From positions 24,550,823 through 24,614,822 of the forward strand of contig NC_079510.1 of the NCBI RefSeq assembly GCF_030052815.1: a DNA stretch of 64,000 nucleotides. The letters run 5' to 3'. Source of the stretch: Hevea brasiliensis. Its lineage: Eukaryota > Streptophyta > Magnoliopsida > Malpighiales > Euphorbiaceae. How positions within the stretch are numbered: position 1 is the stretch's first letter; each line of letters opens with the position of its first letter. Position numbers and translations under genes: made by a program. The notes under the pieces were generated by a model. It saw nothing but the letters and a program-made list of their open reading frames with translations, was not told the DNA's origin and searched no databases. Of this stretch, positions 56,919-64,000 are shown piece after piece.

Positions 56919-59444
56919 TGTGACACTCCTCACCCATCTATAATGTAGATGAGCGAGGCATGTCACACTCGGTGCCGAAACACCCTATCTTATCTTACTT
57001 TATTCTCTTAATAATTTATTCTCGTTATATTTTAATATCAATTATTTTTCTAAGGAGAAACCAGCAGAGTTTTCTTTGTTTCTATTACTATTTAGCGGGT
57101 CTCGCTATTTACCTGCTTGAAAATTTAACAATATTTTCACAATAAAATCTTATTCATACTAATTATAATTATCTCATTAATTCGAATATGCTCTATATAA
57201 TTCAATTTCATATTCATTTCCATACATTTCCATTCATTCTCAACTCATATGTGAAAATTTTCAATCTTCATTAATTTACATGATATACTGACTAATTACA
57301 TAAATTTATAATTTACATGATCTACAAATTAATTATAATTTTTGAGTTTACATTACAACATAAGAAATATTTATACTATACAAAATACATAAAATGACTA
57401 ATGTCAGCCCTATCTATATGCATTAATGAGGAGGTAACAACCTTGAACACTTTCGCAGATCTGGACTCCAAAAATCCTAGTCAAATGTCCATTGGGTTTT
57501 ATTTCAGTACCTATGCGATGAAATAAATACATCGCACTAAGCATTGCTGCTTAATTTTGCGATAATATAACAAAAAAAATAATATACAATAAAGATAAAA
57601 CTGAAGCACTATTTGGATGCTCAAGAATTAATTTAATTTCGAGTGAGATTACTAATATTAATTTATCGGTTATCCTAATTTGTCCTTCTTTGAAAATGCT
57701 TAGTGTATAAACTTTACAGTAATAATATATACAACATTCAATTATTCAACAATATTAAATTTAGTTTTAATTTATTATGAGAGATACATTTGTAATATTT
57801 ATTTACGTTCTACTTTTTTTGCAAATCTTCTTATCATTTCACTAATTTATTTCTAAGTATTTTGAATCTTTGCATAGTAAATAAAATTTTAAAACTAATT
57901 CTAGTTTCTTTCTTATTCATTCATTTAATTCACATTATTTTTAACAAATTTCACTGCCCAAGTAACCTATGACAGGCTGACTAAACTGGATAAGCAGGTC
58001 ATTGGCACTGGACACTGCAGTGTCTCAGGCCGTCATACCATGGGATGTATAAGCTCAGTATGTCAACCACATATGTAGTCAGTATGGCTAAAAAGCCATG
58101 ATAACATATAAGTATGGCTAAAAGCCATGATAACAAGTAATCGGCCATAAAGGCTATGAGTGCGGGCATAAAGCCTTACGTAGTACTGCTAAACAATACG
58201 CTATTGGCATACCAATCTATCCAATCTGACACACGTGTCTAGGTAATACATGGGCACATTAGTACCTTTAAGGGTTTAATTATCATTATTTCATTATATG
58301 TTCCAATTATAATTTATAACGTTTTAATTTTTATTACTAGCAGAAGTATAAATTTCTAAATTACAATTTTACATAAATTATATATTCATCATAATTTATA
58401 CATTTATTATATCACTCATATTCATCACAATTCACAGTAATGGTTTTCATAAACCATTATACTCAAAACATTCTTTTTGTTTCTCATATGCCATTAATTA
58501 CGTAAGGTATTAATTTCTATTATTATTTCTTATGTCTTTGGGGTTACTATTTACATACTATTTATTCAAAATGTTGACTTTCTCTTACATAATAGTTACA
58601 TGAGTTCTAACCACATGATATTACCACATTTTAGTTGACAAAAGTGTTGGCATTGGTTGCCAATCAATACTTCAAACCAATAGGAAATAAATAAAAAATT
58701 TCAGTTTTGGGTGCTAGAGTTCACTGTTCCATTAGGCAATTCTACAGTGAGAATTTGGCCAAATGTTCTTAATCAAAGTTGTTCCTTTATGTGTTTTCTT
58801 TAATTCCCTTTTTGAATCACTCTATTTGGAGTTTTCTAGTTCAAGTTATGCTAATATCTTTAGGGCTGGCCGGATTGTTTTCTGCCCAAAAATTCTGGGC
58901 AAAACTGGTTTTGGCAGATTGGATATCGTGACTTTGGCTAGCATTTCGAATGGGTTTAAGTTTAGAGTCTGAGTTGGTGTTCTTCATGAAAGTTATTCTA
59001 AATTATCTAAGCTTTCTATTGATATAAAATTTAGGTAATTTGGACATTTCTACACTGAGTTATGGCCAAATGAACAAATACTATTCATTTGGTCAATTTC
59101 CAGGACCAGCAGGTTGGTTACCCAGATTTGGTCAATTTTTACGGTATTCTAAGTTCATTTTCTGGGCAAGGTTTCTTCATCAAAGTTGTGCCAATATGTG
59201 TCTAATTTCATGTCCAATTGGCTTTGCACAAATTGAACCTACATCACTCAAGTTACAGTTGCCCAAACTTGCTGGACTCATATCTAGCCTTGCATGTCCT
59301 ATGAGGCAACAAACTCAACCTCAAATCCAAAGCCATAATTCACTTCAATTCCTCATCAAACACAGCCAAATGGTCACTAATTGACCATTAGGACTTCCAT
59401 TCATCAGTACATGAGCAAAACCCTAATTTTTGCCCCAAACCCTA
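56919..59444 (-). repeat. Reversed LTR G, partial
   Basis: Plus strand starts TGTGACACTCCTCACCCATC, the reverse complement of a chromovirus LTR end. It follows the LTR in reverse (stem module at 57514-57554, GACGGCCTGAGACACTG-like block near 58010, AATCCGGCCAGCC near 58870) until element D starts at 59445. The rest of G, including its own start, is beyond D. No gene. Confidence 0.8.
57514..57554 (-). other. Stem-loop module in LTR G
   Basis: On the plus strand TGCGATG-N9-CATCGCA (7 bp perfect) and CTAAGCA-TTGC-TGCTTAA; in sense orientation the stems have the same order as in A, F and D. Confidence 0.6.
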
Positions 59445-62400
59445 TGTAACATCCTCACTTTAGCTAGTCTGCACGTTCAACTGTTCCAGGGACCAATGTC
59501 AGTCCGGGCAGCTAGAATATTTTGAATCATAATTAGACTAGAGTAAGGAGTTATAAATAAATCAAATAATGATAAGAAAAATTAAGGAAAATTTTTAGAA
59601 ATGATATGCACTAAGGTTAAATGAGCCGTAGCCCCAGAGATGAGTGACCCTAACGGGAAGTGACGGTGAAGGCCGTTAGCAACCCTAAACCCGGGAAAAA
59701 CTCCATGAAATAATTTTTGGGATTTCAAGGAAGGATTATTGGGGTTTCAATGACAATAAAATGCTAAGAAAACACAAGAAAAATTAAATCAATCGGTACA
59801 CACAATTTTAGCTCGTTAAGCCAAACGGAGGGCATTTTGGTCATTTCATCTTCAGAGATGATTTTTAACCAACTTGTCCAATTAAGTACATAAATTATAT
59901 GATATTAGATATGAATAAACATTGCTAAAAATGAATTTAAAAGTGAGTAGCAAAGAAAAGAAAAGAATAAAGATAAATTAATTTATTAAGTAAGCATGAG
60001 GTCATTAAAAACCTTATGGCCAATCAAAATTCAATAAAATCATTTATAATACATTAAAGAGAAGAAGAAGAAGTCAAAAATTGGGAAAAGCTAGCAGCCA
60101 TCCTCATCCCCTCTTTGGCCAAACCTTGTTCCTCTCTCTCTCCTCCATTTTTATAGTTACCAAAACTTCATTCCCTTAGTTTTCTTTCAACAAAATCCTA
60201 ATTCTCCAACATAAAACCTTAATATTTCATCTTGGTGAAGATTTTGGGAGCAAAAAGAAGTAGAAAAGAGGAGTTTTTACAAGCTTGGAATTAACTCTAT
60301 TCAAGGTTAGTGTCCAATTCCTTCTCTCTCTCACTCAATTCATGTTTAAGGACATGAGATAAGTTGAAATTATGAAAAAATAAAATAAAATCTATATGTA
60401 TGTATTCCTATAATTTTGACAGCTTAGGGATGGTTAGGGTTTGATGAATTTCCTTGAAACAAAGTAGTAAGTTAGCTACCCTTCACATGAGTTGAGTAAT
60501 TGAACATTTAATTGTAAGTTTAATGCATGAATGGAACTTGAAAACTTGGGGACTTGAGCAAAATTAGGGTTTGCTCATGTAATGGTATATGAACATTGTA
60601 ATGGTCAATTAGTGACCATCTGGCTATATTTGATGAGGAATTGAAGTGATTTATGTCAATGGAATTGAGGTTAGGTATGCTGCCTTAGGTGACTTGTGAG
60701 GCTGAATGCGAGTCCAGCAAGTTTGGGCAACTGTAACTTGAGAAGTGTAGGTTCAATTGGTACAAGGCCAATTGGACATGAAACTAGACATATAATGGCA
60801 CAACTTTGGTGAAGAAACCTTACCCAGAAAACCAACCCAAGTTGACTTAAAAACTACCCTAATCTGGGTGACCAACATGCTATCTCTGGAAAATGACCAA
60901 ATGAATAGTATTGTTCAAATGGTCATAACTCGGTGTAAAAATATCCAATTGACCTGAAATTTATATCAATGAAAAGCATAGACAATTTAGAACAACTTTC
61001 ATGAAGAACACCAAACCAAATTCTGACCATAACCCGTCTGAATTCCTAACCAAATTCAAGGTATCAAAACTGCCAGAACCATTTCTGCTCAGAAATTCTG
61101 GGTAGATACCAATCCGGCCAGCCTTAAAGAAATTAGCATAACTTGAGATAGAAAACTCCAAATGGAGTGATTCAAAAAAGGGAATCAAAGAAGACACATA
61201 AAGGAACAACTTTGATTAAGAACATTTGGCAAAATTCTCATTGTAGAACTGCTTAATGGAACAGTGAACTCTAGCACCCAAAATTGAAAATTTTGATTTA
61301 TTTCCTATTGATTTTAAGTATTGATTGGCAACTAATGCCAATACTTTTGTGAACCAAAATGTTGTAATTTCATGTGGTTAGAACTCATGTAACTAATATG
61401 TATGAAAAAGTCAATATTTTGACTCGAATAATAAAATGAATAGTAACCTCATATGTTAATCATAAATATTTAATTAAGAGCTTTGTAATATGCCCTAGTA
61501 GATCTAGTAAGATTGGTTTGGATAGGTTGGCATGCCAATAGTATTCTGTTAGCAGTACTGTATATGGCTTCATGCCATTCTGTGTTTTATGGCCTTTTGT
61601 GCCATTCTATGATATAATAGCCTTTGGCTATTTTGATTGAGATTACATACTTGGTTTCATGCCTAATAATTATTGTCGCTTATTAGCTATTCTGTTGCAC
61701 ACCGGAAGACACATTGTGACCGATGGTGTGACGACCCGAGGTACTTGTTACCCAGTACCAGTTTATCCATTTATCCAGTCTAGTCGACTAGTATAGGTTA
61801 TTTGGGCAATCAAAATAAATCTTACCAAACTTCAATCAAATGATTAACATAAAAAGTATCAGATTACCACAAATAATTGCCAGAAACTCAGGTTTGCACA
61901 AAATGTTAGCATACACTCTGCATGTTTATTTCATTTTAGTTATTTTTGTTTTATTATTGGCACCACTAAGCAGTATTACTTAGCGCATTATTTTTGCCAT
62001 GCGTAGGTACAGGAGATACGGAGCGTAAGCCAAGTAGACCCCAGATTGGGTGAGAGTCAAATTTGCCAGTGTTCTGTATCACCTATCATCTACAGTGTAT
62101 TTTGGTAGGGCACTAGGATTCTCTTTTGTATTTTTGTAAATTGTATTTTGTATTTAGGTCTTTATGTTATCATATAAATTATAAACACTTATACCATTTT
62201 GTATTGTAAATTAATGAAATTAAGTATTTCCATAATAAACTTGAGTTCAAATTGAATTATATATGATACGGATTGAATAAGGAAAATTGTTGAGAAATGT
62301 TGAGATGATAGTGATTATTTGGAGTTGAGTATGATTGGAAAAAATTTGGAAGTGTTTTTTACAGGTTTCGAAGAACTATTTTCTCCATTTTTAGCCGGTA

Positions 62401-62615
62401 CTCTGCCGGATTTTCTAAAAAATCTTTGAAACCTCAAATAAATTTAAAATTTCAATAAATGATGTAACTGATATGAATTTCATAAGTTTCACTTAGTGAC
62501 CCATAAATAAACAAATTTTGAAATGATAAATATCAATGAGTTAAGATCTAGTGTTCCGGCATACTGTGTGGCATATCTTGCTTGGCTACACTGTAGAAGG
62601 GTAAGGGGTGTCACA
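59445..62615 (+). repeat. Element D 5' LTR
   Basis: 3,171 bp, TGTAACATCC...GGGTGTCACA. It contains CATGAGGT...ACCTTATG at 59995-60018 in the palindrome position, the ACACCGG...GGTGTGACG block at 61696-61755 and the stem module at 61966-62003. Confidence 0.9.
61966..62003 (+). other. Stem-loop module in element D LTR
   Basis: Stem 1 CTAAG/CTTAG, stem 2 CGCAT/ATGCG. Stem 2 differs from that of A (CGCGT/ACGCG) by a paired G-C to A-T change. Confidence 0.6.
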
Positions 62616-62620
62616 TTTAG

Positions 62621-62632
62621 TGGTATCAGAGC
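62621..62632 (+). other. Element D primer-binding site
   Basis: TGGTATCAGAGC, complementary to initiator tRNA-Met, five bases after the LTR. Confidence 0.95.
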
Positions 62633-62743
62633 ATTGGTTTAGGCATTTCTGGGTCTAGATTGAGTGCATACCATTGCATTATATTTGTAAACATTGAGGT
62701 AACACTGAAGTAGATCTATTGTTTTGGTTATTTTGATCAGGAA

Positions 62744-64000
62744 ATGGATCCTGCTTCTCAAAAAGTAGTTGATGAAGAGGTGGAGAGTTATGCTCCACCA
62801 AGGGCTAAATTAGGAGGCAGGGGAGAACCTGTTTCACCAGCAGCTAAGGCACCTGCCCAACCTCAGGTTGCGTTATTCCAGCAAATGACTGAATTTTACA
62901 GGCAAATGATTGGGGCAATTCCACCACTATAACCACAGCCACAACCTCCGCCACCACCACAGAAGTCCCATATGGAAAAAATTACAAAAACATGGGCTGT
63001 AGATTTCTTTGGGAAGAAGGAGGATGACCCCATGACAGCTGAAAATTTGCTTGATAGAATTGGAAAAGTGTTGAAACAGCTTCACTGCACCCCAGAGCAG
63101 AACCTGGAGGGTGTTGTGTTCCTACTTCAAGAGGATGCATACCAGTGGTGGGAGACAGTATCCAGTGAGGTGCAGCCAGATCAGATCACCTGGGATTTCT
63201 TCCTCACAGAGTTCAGAAAAAAATATGTCGATAAGGTGTACCTAAAAGAGAGAAGAAGAGAATTTATCAGTCTGAGGCAGAGACAGCTATCAGTGGTAGA
63301 ATATGAGCGTGAATTTTTTAGACTGAGCTGGTATGGGAGGGAGATAGTCCCTACAGAGGCTGATAGGTGCAGGAGGTTTGACGAAGGGCTAAATAACAAT
63401 ATTAAGGTCATGATAACAACATTAGAGATTACAGATTTCGACAAATTAGTCGATGCTGCATTGAAAGTAAAAAGAGTCAGAATACATGAGCAGAACAGAA
63501 GGGAAAGATAGCAGAAGAGGGGTCTAGGTCAGTCCAGTTCATCCTCTGCTCCCAGTAAAAAGTTTAAGGGTCCTCCTGCTCAGAGTTCAGGTTAGCCTCA
63601 AGGTCAGGGTCAGTTCTAGGGGCCCAGACCATAGTTCACACCTAGGAGAGGCCGATCCACACCATCTGTGGGCAGCTCTCTAGGGACGGTGTTTCGGGGA
63701 CCAGCCCCACCATCTTTTGCCTGTCCATACTGCCAGAAGAGGCATAAGGAGGAGTATTAGAGAGTAATTGGTGCTTGCTTACGGTGTGGGTCTACAGAAC
63801 ATCAGATCAAAAATTGTTCAAAGAGGACTGCTACAGCTGCCTCAGCACAAGCAGATAGGCTTGCCCCTGCACCTCAAAGGGGTAGAAGGTTCGATAAATC
63901 GAAGGCAGCTGGTCCATCACAGAGGCCTACATTTGATTCAGCCAAGAGGCCAGAGGCTAGAGTACCTACTAGAGCTTATGCCATGAGAGCTCAGGAGGAG
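62744..64000 (+). pseudogene. gag: Element D gag, nonsense-riddled, partial
   Basis: ATG at 62744, MDPASQKVVDEEVESYAPP. Capsid region EDAYQWWETVSSEVQP, WDFFLTEFRKKYV, EYEREFFRLSWYGREIV; nucleocapsid CPYCQKRHKEEY and CCHC knuckle CLRCGSTEHQIKNC (63776-63817). One reading frame is kept from 62744 to the end of the window, broken only by stops: TAA 62930, TAG 63509, and more TAGs to about 63760, nearly all where relatives have CAG. The Cys closing the first finger is Tyr. The protease would begin just beyond 64000. Confidence 0.88.

Larger units (their letters stand above)
59445..64000 (+). mobile_element. Element D, related chromovirus, 5' part only
   Basis: 5' LTR 59445-62615, primer site 62621, gag from 62744 to the window edge. 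Same layout as A-C, but its LTR and gag are clearly diverged from them, so a sister family. Inserted in LTR G. Its 3' end and target duplication (CCCTA would be expected from 59440-59444) lie outside. Confidence 0.9.

Noticed and set aside
1..64000. A host gene, tRNA, rRNA or microRNA locus
   Set aside because: All longer open frames belong to retroelement domains or recur with LTR copies. The TGGTATCAGAGC sites are primer sites complementary to a tRNA, not tRNA genes.

Overview
The window is repeat-dense nuclear DNA from a plant, most likely a dicot; I cannot name the species. The evidence is Ty3/gypsy chromoviruses with a C-terminal chromodomain (Tekay/Del-like), primer sites complementary to plant initiator tRNA-Met, an Athila-like pol and Ty1/copia LTRs. 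I found no host gene in 64 kb. Essentially everything legible is LTR retrotransposon, inserted into each other.

Layout. 1-1771 is a reversed remnant of a chromovirus-type LTR and 1772-3008 is part of a reversed copia LTR. At 3009 that copia LTR is split by a 42.6-kb nested block ending at 45614 (5-bp duplication TTTGT on both sides); the rest of the copia LTR follows at 45620-45941. The block is one about 11-kb chromovirus, element A (+), interrupted three times: by a 9.5-kb Ty1/copia element (7490-17000, duplication CGCAG) between its gag and protease; by element B (22787-33769, +, TACCA/TACCC); and by element C (34005-45021, reverse, CTGGA). B and C belong to A's own family and both landed in A's 3' LTR. 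Removing the insertions leaves about 11.1 kb for A, matching B and C.

Further right are an untranslated stretch with short repeats (45942-47049), a decayed Athila-like RT-RNase H-integrase on the minus strand (47050-49640), a copia LTR fragment H (49641-50224), and a second nest: LTR E (50225-50267 and 54759-56918) containing solo LTR F (50268-54753), then reversed LTR G (56919-59444), then element D (59445 to beyond 64000), of which the 5' LTR, primer site and gag are seen. H, E, G and D all continue past the window.

Gene order in A, B and C is gag (two Cys/His motifs)-protease-RT-RNase H-integrase-chromodomain. Most copies are frameshifted or carry stops; C is the most intact. The most interesting signals are: a 74-75-bp GT-AG intron with an in-frame stop at the same integrase codon of A, B and C, separating the catalytic core from the chromodomain; palindromes and a stem-loop module whose sequence changes between LTR families while pairing is kept; and clusters of CAG/CTG-specific corruption that look like a sequencing artefact tied to CHG methylation.
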